64,000 nucleotides of DNA from assembly GCF_032362555.1 (NCBI RefSeq), contig NC_083519.1, positions 1,505,501 to 1,569,500 of the forward strand. The letters run 5' to 3'. Origin of the DNA: Amyelois transitella. Taxonomy: Eukaryota > Arthropoda > Insecta > Lepidoptera > Pyralidae. The position numbers and the translations under genes are program-made. Shown piece by piece: positions 45,524 to 59,300 of the stretch (its first letter is position 1; every line of letters starts with the position of its first letter). Below the pieces are notes generated by a model. That model saw nothing but the letters and a program-made list of their open reading frames with translations, was not told the DNA's origin and searched no databases.

Positions 45524-45688
45524 TACATACATAAAATCACGGCTCTCTCTCCCCGGAGGGATAGGCAGAGACTATATCTTTCCACTTGCCACGATCCCTA
45601 CATACTTCTCTCGCTTCATCCACATTCATAAATCTCTTCATGCAAGCTTGCCGGTTTCAGATACTCTTAACCTGATCTTTTACCAAAA
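45524..45688 (-). mobile_element. Family B LINE 3' end
   Basis: ACATACATAAAATCACGGCT, then CCCCGGAGGGATAGGCAGAG and CTTCATGCAAGCTTGCCGGT. The copy is fairly complete and antisense. A family A copy in the same orientation follows within 20 bases. Confidence 0.75.
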
Positions 45689-45704
45689 CGTTTTTGTACA
45701 CATA

Positions 45705-45938
45705 AATATTGTTACATCTATACCCCTTCTCGGGTAGACAGAGCCAACAGGCTTGAATAAACAGAAAGGCCGCGCTCAGCTGTATAGCTTAATGATGGAA
45801 TTGAGATTCAAATAGAGACAGGTTGCGAGCCCATCGCCTACAATAAGTATCCCAAATTTATTAGCCTTTCCTCGGTTGTCTTTATGACATCCATGGGAAA
45901 GAAATGGTCCTATTCATTAGTGCCGGGAACCACACGGT
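45705..45938 (-). mobile_element. Family A retroposon, nearly full length
   Basis: Tail side TTACATCTATACCCCTTCTC, central GATTCAAATAGAGACAGGTT and head GTGCCGGGAACCACACGGTA. About 15% diverged by eye. Confidence 0.75.
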
Positions 45939-46149
45939 ACGAATTTTGTTAATTAATATTATATTCTAATTAGCGGCGTGGACACACTACTGCATCTATG
46001 ATTGTTTACTCTGATGCGCTCAATGCCGGCGCTCTACTGACACACTGATGTTTATGCAATGACTACATGATAGTCATTATTTTATGGCCATTTTATTGGA
46101 CGAATATTCATCATATAGTAGATACAGTGTTTTTGTGGAGATAACGGGT

Positions 46150-46231
46150 TGAAATCTTTCAGTCTTCTCGAGACTGTTGGCTCAGTCAACTCAAGGAGAC
46201 AAGGATATAGACGTGACTATATGTATGTATG
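46150..46231 (+). mobile_element. Family A retroposon 3' fragment
   Basis: TCTTTCAGTCTTCTCGAGAC, a small insertion, then GGATATAGACGTGACTATAT and GTATGTATG. Confidence 0.65.
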
Positions 46232-47300
46232 AAAGTAGGTTTACTAAGCAAATGCATCAAAGTATAATACTTGAAAAAAGAAGCAAAGATAAGTCATAGT
46301 GTGTGCCATATAAGTACTTCTGTTATCGCATAGTTCCCAAAAGTTGATCAAGTGAAAATTCAAAAAAAAAGAGGCGCTCCTACGTACTTTTTTGGCGAAG
46401 GGCAAGCAACCTTTCATTGCGTGATATCTTAATAATTCGTTTTATTTTCTCGACCTCCGAGTTGGTTTCTTGTCGAATTCCTGTCCTGAAGCCTTCAGGA
46501 AGAAGGAGATTCGACGTCCCCTTCAATAAACATACTATTATACTTCATTCACATTAATATCTAGATTAATATATTTTCTAGACTATGGGTTCTGTGCACT
46601 CCGAAAGGAATAACGACGGTATATGTGTGCATCACACGCATGTCAGTATCCAAAAAGGTAGGAAAATAAATAATTAACGTAAAAAATTATTTGCTTGCCA
46701 CGGATAGACTCAATAATGTGCCCGAAAAAACTTTAGCTCATAGTAATCTGAATAACAAGTAGATATTTAGACTTAAGAAGATAGCATAGCATTATTGAAG
46801 TTTAGTTCATTGCGATTGTAAATAGGCAGGCGTTTATTTTTTAAGTATTATACATATATGCAATTACTAGGCTAGGACTCATATTACAAGGCATCCCTAT
46901 ATTATATCTTCTTTCTATCTCTGAGGTAAAACCAATGGGGCTTCTCTCAACCTGATCTTACTACGTAGGTTAATTTTCGTGCGTATATTAGTTTTAGCTT
47001 TCAAAGCCATAAAAGGAATTAAAAAAAGAATTGTGCTTGTGCTAAGTAGTTTAGGGTCAATGGAAAACTCGCATTGTCAACAAAACCACATAAAAAATAG
47101 TTCAGTACTGATAGCAAAGAGAGATGCGCTGGTTTGCGCGTGACGCCAGGACGCAAGTCTTGTTTGCACCGGCCGGAAAAATCACACTTTTTCACTGTTG
47201 TTTTCCGCGCGAACGCTAGTATTTGTGCAGACACCGCCGCTGCCACACTAAATTAAAAAATAATACGGATTATCCGTTCCTAATTCTAAAATTAAAAATT

Positions 47301-50300
47301 ATGTTCATTCTCTTTGTTATTTTTTTTAAAACTGTTTTATTTTCATCTGTGGTGGCGTGGTATGAGCCTGTTACGTATGACCAGCCCTGGGTACCAGGTT
47401 ACCATGAATACTATGAAGTCCATAATGGTCTTGAAGAGGCAAAGCATTTCGTTGACGAATGGACGGTGGAGGTGGAAGGTGGTGCAGAAGTGGCGCAACT
47501 GGTCGCTCTAGAACTTGGTTATGTCTATGGAGGTCCGGTGAGTATTTTATGAACTAAGTACATATATTTTGCCCGGGACTTTGTTCCTATGGAAACTTTC
47601 GTATATTCTTATTTTACGAATACCGTCCGTTATATACCATTTCACGAAATCCATTATGTGGTTTCACCTGAGAAATTATTTTTACACAGAATATAACTGA
47701 TACATCTATCAATTCGTATTTATCATATAAATGGTTAAAGCCTTACAACAACTATACTGCGTCAAATTCCACAGAGCTTTAGAGCATATAGAAAAGCTTT
47801 GCCTATAAAATTTTTAAATCTCTCGATTTGTGTAAGTTTCCATGATTGAAATCTTGACCTTATGGATATAGGACCACTTCGGGATATATGGTAAAATGTC
47901 GTAAAATAAAACATGTATGTGTGATGGATGACAGAGGTCTCACAGGTGAGAATAAAAACAAATATTACGAAGGTCTACAAAAAATACAACGCGTTAAAAA
48001 CGGCAGGCAACAACTAGTCAATATAAGCACAAATTAGAAAAAAGGTCTATTTGCACACACATAAACAAATTACTAATGTAGTCTTCACTAGGTAAACGTA
48101 TGAATTATCACATCAAAGCATAAAACCTTCAAGTCAAAAACTCTTACTTATAAAGACCCTTCTAAAATATTCAAATAAGTATACCTCTATGTGAGATAAA
48201 AAGCTTTACATTTTGATTTTGTAGACCATTTTAGGGACCCGCTGACAAAAGATAAAGCCCTTATAATTTTTTTAGAAACTCAACCTACTAAGGTTGTAAT
48301 TTGGAAGCTACTAGGAAAATAAAAGGACCTCCATGCATGTTATTTAAATGAATATATAGAATAGAATACCTTACACGTCTGTGTACGCTTTTTAATTATG
48401 GTGAACGGATTTGTTCACAATAAGTTTGGTTTAAATTTAAATACCTACTTACATAACGGTACGGGACCTTTAATGTGCGAGTACGACTCGCACTTGGCCT
48501 TTTTATATTATCTAAAAGACTATCCCAAGTACCCTTTTTAACATACTCTAAAGTACTTTAATTTTTTATATTGTATAGAAATTAATTTTTTTGTACTTAT
48601 ATCAATAAATAAGAATGAACATACATACATACATACATATAATCACGTCTATATCCCTTGCGGGGTAGACAGAGCCAACAGTCTTGAAAAGACTGATAGG
48701 CCACGTTCAGCTGTTTGGCTTTATGATGGAATTGAGATTCAAATAGTTACGGGTTGCTAGCCCATCGCCTAAAAGAAGAATCCCAAGTGTATAAGCCTAT
48801 CCCTTAGTCGCCATTTACGACATCCATGGGAACGAGATGGACTGGTCCTATTCTTTTTTTATTGGTGCCGGGAACCACACGGCATAAGAATGAACAATTA
48901 GGAAAAATTCATCTAGATCGTATTATGTATAGTGTTAAATGTCGAAAATTAACATAGTTAGATTCTGAAATAATAAAATTTTATGTCTACGGTAGACCAC
49001 ATTACAATGTCGCCACGGAAAAGCCACTCAATTAAAATTTCAATACAAATAATCCTTCGTTACACCGCAGTAATTAAATATTAATGGTTAAGTTACATAA
49101 AAATACAGTTTCTTGTTTCAATTTTAACACAATAACAAATACAAATGAAGCTATGGAATATAAATACACCATATTGTACTAAAGAATTTGATGAAACTTT
49201 AGATTTTTTGCAAATTGTTTGAAGAAATATTTCGTGGAATAATGGACTAAAAATTGGTTCACTCGTCCGTACACAAATCGAGACAGACTTGTCTGACTTA
49301 TAACACCTTTCGTTTTTCTTTGGTGTTAATAAATGTCATTAGTTTCAGTAATCATGACTGTCAAGAAAGTCACATATAACGACGGACTCTATGTCTGAAA
49401 AACGTTCCTCTGCCAAACTAAATGACTGAAGAAGTAGTAAGTGAGTGTAGGTAAGGTATACCTACAGATCTGAGTTTGGGACGCCAAAAGATTATGGATT
49501 CAAAATTGTCGACGTTTTCTTTTACGGGAAGAAATTATCTTCCCTCACTCTAAGACAGACTCGTTAAACATATAACACCCCCCTCTTTCCAACGGGGGTT
49601 AAAAAGATAGAAAGAGAGATTAGATAACACACATGACTTATTATCGTTCGTGAAAAAACCCTATTGATTTCATTTTCATACCCCTCTTTTACGAAATATC
49701 CCTAGCCACATAATGCCTTTTACGATCTAAAGAAAATGGCTGACACGTTCCACATTTTTCCATGCTACCAGGACAGCATATAGCCGAAGAGGTGGACACT
49801 CAACACGTACTTCAAAGAAATCAAAGCCCGCCTTCTATATCAAGTGGGTGATAAGTGGATATCGCTTATATTGATATCGTGCTTATCTGAATGGACTGGC
49901 TGTGTTGGGTTATCTTAATTAAATGGGAGAATATTAAGAAAAAAAAGACCGGGAAAAAAAGTTAGTTAGTTTTTCGGAGTGGGAAGACCTAGACGAACGT
50001 ATCTTGATCAAATTAAGGACGTCCTGGTAAAGGGTCAGGTCAAAAGTACCCGAAACCGCCGAGCTTGTATGAAGAGAGTTATGAATGTGGACGAAGCGAA
50101 AGAAGTATGCAGAGATCGTGGCAAGTGGAAAGAGGTAGTCTCTGCCTACCCCTCCGGGAAAGAGGCGTGATTTTATGTATGTATGTATGTATGTAATATT
50201 AGGGAGGTTATTGATCAGAGGTATTTTTTATAGTATTTAAGCCTAAGTTTAGATCGCGGCTTTGGGCGGGTTTAAATTTTCGTGTACAAACGGAATCGCT

Positions 50301-53300
50301 TCAAACGGCGACTTAGTTGTAGTTGTATCGGTTTTTAATTTTTCCATGATCTAATTTCTCACTAGCTGTTGCTCGCGACTTCAATCGCCGTTCAAGCCTT
50401 CAAGTTCACTGAGAATCTTTCATCCCGCCTTTTAACCCCTCCTCTCCCTTTTTTCGCAATAATATGTTCTTCCGCAGGGTAAACTCTATCTCCGTACAAA
50501 ATGTTATCAAAATCGATTTATTTGTTTAGGCGTGAAGGCGTAACAGACAGACAGAGTTACTTTGGCATTTATAATTCCTCCTCCTGACTTTACTCTCAGT
50601 TGCATCCTCTACACTCGGGAGAGGATCCCAGGGTATGTCTTTGATGATGGATACTGGATTAGGTGAGTCAGGTATCTACACAAAGCGATTCCCGTCAAAC
50701 CCCCGCAACCCTTGTTAGATTACCTAACCAATATTGGATTTCTGATTTTAAACTTTTGCGTTGCATTCAAAACTTATAGTAGCACCTGGTTGACCTAGCG
50801 GTGCTCGGTGGACGTCAGAGAGACCATAAAAAATAGTAAACACAAAAAATAAAAAGCTATCGCAGGATCTTACCCACCTCTGACGTGAAAAGTCTGATTG
50901 CTCAAATTTTTTTTACTGTTTGAAACCTACTCAGTAATTATCGCCTGTGACTAATTTGACAATGGTTTCAAATGACGTCAGAAAGAAAAACACAATTATC
51001 TTTGCCTAGTAATTATCTTAATATGTAAAAATTATTTCGGGTAAAAAAAAGAGTGAAAATATAGAAAAATCGAATTTTTACCCCCGACTGGAATAAAAAG
51101 AAATAATCTTGATAAGTCTTATTGTTTGAAAATACATTTACTCACAGCGTGTAATATCTTAGGTTAGTCTCACATTATATTTTTATCATACTTTTTTTAT
51201 TTCTTACTCTTAAAAGAAACGAACTTTACATAACTCTACTAAGCCTTCTATTTTTTGTATACCAAAAAAAAACTATTTTTATTTCAAACTCATAGTCATG
51301 GTCATAATATAACGTGGGCGTTACTTGTTGACATTTATCGACAGTTTTTGCTTAATGAAATGGAAATATTATAGCTAAAATCACACAAATAAGTTATCAG
51401 ATTAATGCACACGGATTGACGCACGCACTTGTATGATAGATCGCAGATGTAATACGATGATTATGATCATAGGTACCTAGGTTCCGAATTACACGGGGTC
51501 CACTCATGAAACTTAATAAGGCAGCTATATCTCTTCAAGTGCAGATTGTAAAAGTCAGTCTAGGGAGGGACTTATAAAGTTTACCTATACTAATATTGTA
51601 CAACTGAAGAGTTTGTTTGTTTGTTTGAACGCACTCATCTCAGGAACTGCTGGTTCGAATTGAAAAATTCTTTTTGTGTTGAATAGAGAAAGGCTAGGCT
51701 ATATAACATTTCGCTGCAACTATTAGGAGCGAAGATATAAAGGAAAATGTGAAAAAAATCGGGGTAACTATTCCACGCGGACGAAGTCGCGAGCACAGCT
51801 AGTTATATTATATCAGAGAATCCCAATTTTATTAAATAAACTTGGAATTTTCTTTATACGCTGGCAACTTGTCACTTTTTGAATCTTAAATTCATCATTA
51901 AGGCACTGTCGCCTTTCAGTCTTTTCGAGACTATTGGCTCTATCCACCCCGCAAGGAATAAAGACGTGATTATAATGTATGTGAGTAAGCTCGAGACGCA
52001 GATTAGGAGCAATTCCGATACCAACGAAGTAATTTGACAATTCCAAACAATAACTACAAATTTACGTTAATAGTTGTAGAAATTTGTTGTAATGCTTTAA
52101 AAATACAAAGGGTATTCAAAAAGCAATTTAGCAATTAGTTGAACAATTACGTTGTCGAACTGGCAACACTGGTGTCGTTCCCAACACTAATGGAGACTAA
52201 TGTTGGGAATTAACCGACCATTTGTTACAGTTTGCCTCGTCAATCACTGACGTGTTTGTCCAATACAGCTTAGTGTTGTGCCTTATCGATAAGACAAAGA
52301 TAGTTGTTTTCTTATACATACATATGGTCACGTCTCCCTTGCGGGGTAGACAGAGCCAATAGTCTTGCAAAGACTGAATGGCCACGTTCAGCTATTTGGC
52401 TTAATGATAGAATTGAGATTCAAATAGTGACAGGTTGCTAACCCATCGCCTAATAAAGAATCCCAAGTTTGTAAGCATATTCGCGGGTAACAGCTACTAA
52501 CACACACCTAGCACATATTGAACTAGAGTAAGTTCTCGACTCCGTCCACTTAAATGGAATAATCCCTTTAATTTTCATTCCCGCTGGAATTTTGGTCAAA
52601 CCTCTGTTAGTTCAAACCCGCTCTAGACCACATGGAACCTATATATGTATAATTATGTCAGTCAAAATAGCTTTAAATTATCGTACAGATGAACAGACGT
52701 TCATAACGAAACTATAAGGTTCCATTTTTTTTTTATTGCCTTAGCCAACTTGATTTTAAAAAAGAAAAAGGAACGATTTTATTTTTAATCCTCACAATTT
52801 CTAATTTCCTAGTAGTTCACATGTCAGGAGCGGTTAACGCTAGTCGACGCGACCATCCGTGACAATCGCTGCCCACGGTATATTTTCTTTTTAAAAAGAG
52901 AACAAAGAGTTATTTATTTTTAACTCGGAGTTACACGAACAGTGAAATCGATTAAAATTCAAAATAGGATATCAAAATGAAATTTGCTTGGAACTGAAAA
53001 TCATGTGTAGTATATGCACATTGAAATAAAAGTTTCAGCGAGTTTATTTTTACTCTTAAGATTTTTGACGTATGGTTCATGCCATGTGCTTCACGGCACC
53101 AATAAAAAAATAGGACCACTCCATCCAGTTCCCATAAAAGGCGACTAAGGGATGGGCTTGTAGGCTTGGATTCTTCTTTTGGGCGATGGGCTGATAACCA
53201 GCCACTATTTGATTCTCAATTCTATGTATCATTGAGCCAAACAGATGAACGTGGCCTATCGGTCTTTTCAAGACTGTTAGCTCTGTCTACCCCGCAATAG

Positions 53301-56300
53301 ATATAGACGTGATTATATGTATGCATGTATGTAAGATTTTTTCCAAAATAAAGATCAGTCATTCCCGCATCCATACTAATATTTAAAATACGAAAGCGAG
53401 TTTGTTTGTTTTTAAGGATCACAATTAAACTACTAAACCTATCTGCATGAAATTTTGCCAACTTATACTTATATAGTCTCAATCACAATTACTCCTAACT
53501 AAATATTATAAATACGAAATTTGTATGTTTCCTCACCACGGGTTATCTACGGAATTAATTCATATATACACAAACATATCATCACGTTTATGTCCTTTGT
53601 GGGTTAGAATTATTCTTCTAGAAATTTAACGAAATATTAATTAAGATTCTGAAGATTAAGTTCCCGTGGAATTAGCGAAAATCCTGTATTATTTTGTAGG
53701 TGATGCTAAAGCCGCACAGGCGAAGCTGCGGCTTAAGCTAATATACATAAATATAAAAAATAAATTGTACATCACTATGGTATTGCTATTTTTATAAAAT
53801 GCCATGGCACACTACCGTCATCTAGCGCCTTATTTGAGTAAGTTTTAGTAGGGACCTACCATATTTAAATTGAATCTTTTATGTTTGAGTAGCCTTGGCA
53901 GCGGGCTGCGCTACTAAATCAAAGTAGCGCCTAGTTCCTTCAAAATTTTTTGAAGCGACAATCTTTAATGAAAGGATTTTTATTTTATTTTAAACCTAAA
54001 ATCGTAATATCCTCCTATATCACATATTTCACAGTACACAATGGGCACTTTTTTAAAGACTTTCTTAGTTACTCGCCACGCATTTTTAGACGGCGTGATT
54101 TTATTTATGTTTGTTTCGTTCGCGCAGATCTTCCACAGGTTTCATGAAATTTCAGGCGGCGCTAACTGTAGAATTGGCGTCGCCGATACTAGGCAACCAT
54201 AATCACTAGAGAATTCATTTTCAGGCGGTTACAGGAAGCGCTCATTCTATTTCTGAAATCAACAAGTGGGCGGTTCTACGCACGAAAAGGATAGGTACAC
54301 ACACACACGTTTCCTTTCCATTAGTAATTTACTAGCAACTTACTATCTTGATTGGATCATTAGCTCACTCTTTGGATGAAATATTTATTTTAAAGACAAT
54401 CTATTATCTTGTAATTGTATGTATGACTTTATGTATTCATTTTGTTTAGGTTAGTTAATGACACTTTATATTATACCTGTCATAAAAACTTAATCTTTGA
54501 GTAAGTCTACGCCTAATCTGTTTTATAAAGAACTAGGTACATTCACACTATTTAAATATTAAAGAAATTTTTTTTTTTAACTTACTAATTGTGTCCCACT
54601 GCTGAGCCAAAGCGTCCTCTCAGTATTAAATAATACTTTTATATTAAGCTACAAAATGATTTTATCCTGTTGAACGAAATACATACTCTTCATTACAGTC
54701 AAATAAATTAGTTCGGAAAGAGAAAGTTAGTTTATTTCAGAATAAAATAATCAAAGTATAAAAATAGTATATATCACAATATCAGTTCGCCAAAGTTAGT
54801 AAACCAAGTATAATATCTCATAACATAAATATTTTCATTAAACATTCCCGTAAGGGTAGCCGATCCGGGACAACTGTTGGGGTACGAGACTGCCCTATGC
54901 CTATGGCGTAACCCACACACCCGTACATATGTGGATATATCCTCCTTGGCATTTCTGCTGCCCTGGTACATGTGTGACTCAGAAAACTCACATGGCTCAA
55001 CCGTAATGACAATCGTGTCCACGTGTGACTACCGTACAAACCCCGTACGTGTCTTAACACTATATTTGCTATGGCTGTGTGGTTTCCGGCGAACGACTGA
55101 GTTTAGTGTGGGATCGTTCGTACGTATGTGAGATCTTGACGCACAGAATTGTATTTATATGGATTTGACATGTGTGGTACACAACATAGTAAGTAAACCA
55201 TACAAACACTAATGCCCGCAAGTGCAGCAGGTGCCAAAGTGTTACGGAAGAAAATGAGCTAATTCATGCAATAAATACAGGATAAAACTATTGATTATTT
55301 CATTTTGTCTGTATGTGAGTATTATGAAATATAATTGGAATTTTGTTACCTAGTTCATAATATTTCGTTATTTCAAAAAACTATTTTCTCCATAGAAAAT
55401 ATTTGAAATATTCGCCTTTATAGAAAAAAAAAACTTCATGATAGGTATAGTTTAATAATGAATAAAGTTATTTAGTTAGTCCTTAGTCTAAGGATACCAT
55501 CAAATTTTTTTTAAAGGTTTTATTTTCAATATTTTTAACGCTTACGCTACGCCATGCGCCATATTACTCGTATGTCTTTAAAACCCGAATCATTTCGATA
55601 ACACATTGTTGACGTTACTTGTATGGACGTTAATTGTTCTCCTCGCAGTTCATGTTATCCTAGTACAATCGTGTGTTCGGGACATCACATGACGGCATCT
55701 ATTTCCAACTGACACGGACATGAATGACATTTACGTGTCTCAAAACTGACATTAAGTCATTGGAGAAGGCTCTGTTAGAGTTTGCAATTTCTTTGATCAA
55801 GAATGATTTTCGATGATTTGATGACTGTCTGTAACAATAGAATAGAAATACTTAAAATAGCTATTGTACCTACTTTAAACTGTTAGGATGACGTCATTTT
55901 TTGCGTGGCAGATTACCTAGTTTTCTGTGCGCATCACAGCTTAGTCTGCGCAATGGTATAAGCTGTCAAACAAAACTGAATTGTGATGTATTTATTATAC
56001 ATAATAATTAAACGTCATGGTAGCGACTGCGAATGGGTTCGTTCTAAAAAAATACTGGCCGGATTGAGAACGACAACCGTCTCCTTTTCTAAAAGTCGGT
56101 CAAAAATAATGTGATGACTTAACGATTTTACATAGAGAATTCACTTAATTTGAAGAAGATTTTACAGATGACAGACAGCCTTGGGGCAGCCAAAACAATT
56201 GAAATAATATTTAATTTTCTTTCAATCATCTCATGAATTTATAGACTAGTCTCAGTCAGCTTCAGTCTGCAGCTGCGCTAACGTTACTGTGAATTATTTC

Positions 56301-59300
56301 TATTATTTCTTTCAAGGTTTGCGAGCCTAGTTGATACATAATAGCAATGTTGTATTTGATCGTACGAAATTATTATTTATCAAACGCTTTGATGACGAAT
56401 GTATATAACATGATCAGATCATGTTTGAAAGGTTCTTTGACAACAAAATTGTTGTTTAATACCTACGTTAATGCTAAGGTTCATATTAAAATTTCGTCTC
56501 TCTCCCGACGGAGTAGGCATAGACATCATTCCACTTGTTTCGATCCCTGCGTACATACTTCTTTCGCTTCATCCACATTTATAACTCTTTTCATGCAAGC
56601 TTGTCAATTTCGGGACTTTCGGGTACTTGATCTGACCTTATTTTTATTGTAATTAATATTAATAAGATCCAGTGTTTGGTAATTGGCTCCATTTCTGCAA
56701 CTCCATTCACGTAACTAATAGATGCGACGCGGATTTCGAAGGGTTTAAATCCGCCCAAAAGTGTCAGAAATCGTCCAGGGCGCCGCCTACATCCCATTGT
56801 TTTAGACGTCACTTACTAGGACGTTAGAAATGCATAAGAGAATATTTTGAACAAGAGGTAATTACAGTGGGTGTGTCTTGATTTGGCCAAAGCAGGGGTG
56901 CATAATAAATCCCGTTAAAAGGAGGGAAAACGCGTCTCGATATCAATACCGCTAATGAAAAATGTTGCTAAAACTTTCAAGATTCTCTATTTTACATTAA
57001 ATATAGGTAAGGGTAATTTATGACAAGAAAATTTTTAAAGTTTACCCTTACTATTACGTCCACGTGTTAATTAAATTCAACATTTCAAATGCCATAGTGA
57101 CGTAATTTTTTTTTTTTTATTAAATTTGATTCTATGTCAAACATGTTATTTATTAGATACTAATTTAAATTAACAACATGCACCAATTTAGTACAGAATT
57201 ACTGCTCGCTCACACATTCCCCTCTAAGCCAAATTTAGATTCACCCTCTATAAATAGACAATCCCTCACGTCATACTTGCAACCATATGTATGTAGATAT
57301 TTTACACCGCTGCGTATTGCTGCTTTAATACCTAGTAGCACCGTGTGGTTCCAGTGCCGTGTGATTTAGGCACTTTAGCATAGGATCACTACATAATTTC
57401 CCATGCATGTCGTAAAAGCGACTAAGGGAAGGGCCCACGTAGGCCATGGGCTAGCAACATGTCATTATTTGAATCTCTCCACCATTAAGCCATACAGCTG
57501 AATGTGGCCTTTCCAGTCTTTTCTGTTGGTCTACCCCACAAGAGATATATTGTATATACATATGTAATAGCTACTAGAACTTGAAATTGAAATGAGGAAA
57601 AAGAAGAATGAAAGCAAATTGACTAAGTTAAAAACTGTTTAATAAGCAAGAAGCGTAAATGTAGAAGTGAAACCTTGATGAAATCAGTCAGAAAGTTAGT
57701 ACTTAACCAACGAACTAACGTGAAGACGGCGATGAATGTACATAAAACCTTACCCCTTACAGATCTCTGCATCAATGATACGGAGATCTGTTGAATGATA
57801 TAATAATACTATGATATACGTATGATTCCTTTTCTCACTGTATACCTATACCTATAACACAGTCTGAACGTATTGCAGCTAAAATTCAGTAAGGCTTCCA
57901 AAGCGCCTTTATAGATTGTGTAGCATTTCCTTTAAACCCCGCTGTTACTTTTCCTATACAAATTTGTGTAGGCAAATGCTTTGTAAGGCTTTACAAGGAC
58001 ACATTATTGTAGTATAAATAAAAGAAATATAATAAATGATATTTCTTAACGTAACCACAACATAATACTTTCTTTCAGATACGCGGATTTCCAAACATGT
58101 ACGCGTTTTTGAAATACGAACACGAGAAGCAACGGCGCACCCCATCCGCGATACACACTAGCGTACTCATTAAAGACAGGAGGGTGAGTTCACACATGTT
58201 CCTACAGGGAACATCCCTTTGTGTTCATGGCAGCCTGGTGCATTTTAGCGAAATACACGTGAGTCTGTCGGTGCACTAACCCCGTTTTCCCCACCCCAAT
58301 AAAGGCGGGGCGGGAATCTGAATGCTAATCGATCGAATCGCATAGATGAATTTGGTATAAACACGTAACAAACTGGTATTAAGTAAAGTTAAAAACTTGA
58401 CCCATTATCACATTAGTGCCCATCATTATTAGTCCTCATAGTAAAAATTATGACTATAATAACCTAAAAGAACTAAAAAATAATAAAACTAAACTGTACC
58501 TAACTTATCTTTATCAAGCTTGTGAAACGGAGACAGAAAGGGAACTTTATAAAATCTTGTTCTTCTACCTAAGTCATACATCCTCACCGCTTTGGAGAGG
58601 AGCCCGGCGAACGCCTGTTGAGTACCTAAGTCAAGTTTTATACGTTGCGATTCCCGTTTGACCTTTGCAATCTTTACAGGGGTACCTAAGATAATAAGAT
58701 AAGATCAAGGTTATACATTCAATTGCCAGAATGATTACGATTTCCTCACGTAGTTCATGAAATCATACGCATAATAAGTATTTATTTTTCCGGAAAACAT
58801 TATAGTCTAGAATCACCAAATTCAAACCAAACTAATAGCCAAATAGATAGTTCTAAATAAGCTTTTTTCAGACAGATGTCGCTAATGGTATAAGTTATTC
58901 AACCTATTTTTCACGGCAAATTATTAACAAACTTAGTATTATGAATTTCTTTATAGCTTTTGAAGCTGTGCTCTGCCCGTGGGAATGCTATCCTGCCTCT
59001 TTACTAAAAGGATAGGTCATCTTTCCACTTGCAGAACTTATTTTGTTGCATTTTCATTCATTAATATTTTCAAGCACTTTTGTCGATATACTCGTACATA
59101 GATACGTTATTTCTTGATTTTTAACAAGGTACTTTTCTAATAAAAAACATATAATGTAGGTACCTAAGCTAGCTTGCGCCCGCAGCAACTCTCGCGTGAT
59201 AATTATTCTTTGTCTTTGAGTTCTACTCTATGTAGTATATGCATGCATCATTTCATGGAGATCGGTTTAGTTGTTTTGACATTTTAAAATACGGACAAAC

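Larger units (their letters stand above)
42870..47300. other. Intergenic region between CCBE1-like and PC1/3 starts
   Basis: The two genes are divergent here, so both promoters should lie in these 4.4 kb. No clear TATA box or exon was assigned. The region contains family A and B fragments and a GCGGCTTCGCTCCCGTAA repeat. The end next to 47.1-47.2 kb is GC-richer (GCGCGAACGC), consistent with a 5' UTR. Confidence 0.45.
47538..58078 (+). other. PC1/3 intron 1, repeat-filled
   Basis: The GTGAGT donor and CTTTCAG acceptor bound 10.5 kb without a recognised exon. The intron contains full-length and partial family A copies and the best family B fragment. Two CGCGACTTC-type repeats (50362-50585 and 51590-51802) face each other. 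A segment at 54.8-55.1 kb gives overlapping 80-residue frames without any known domain. Confidence 0.6.
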
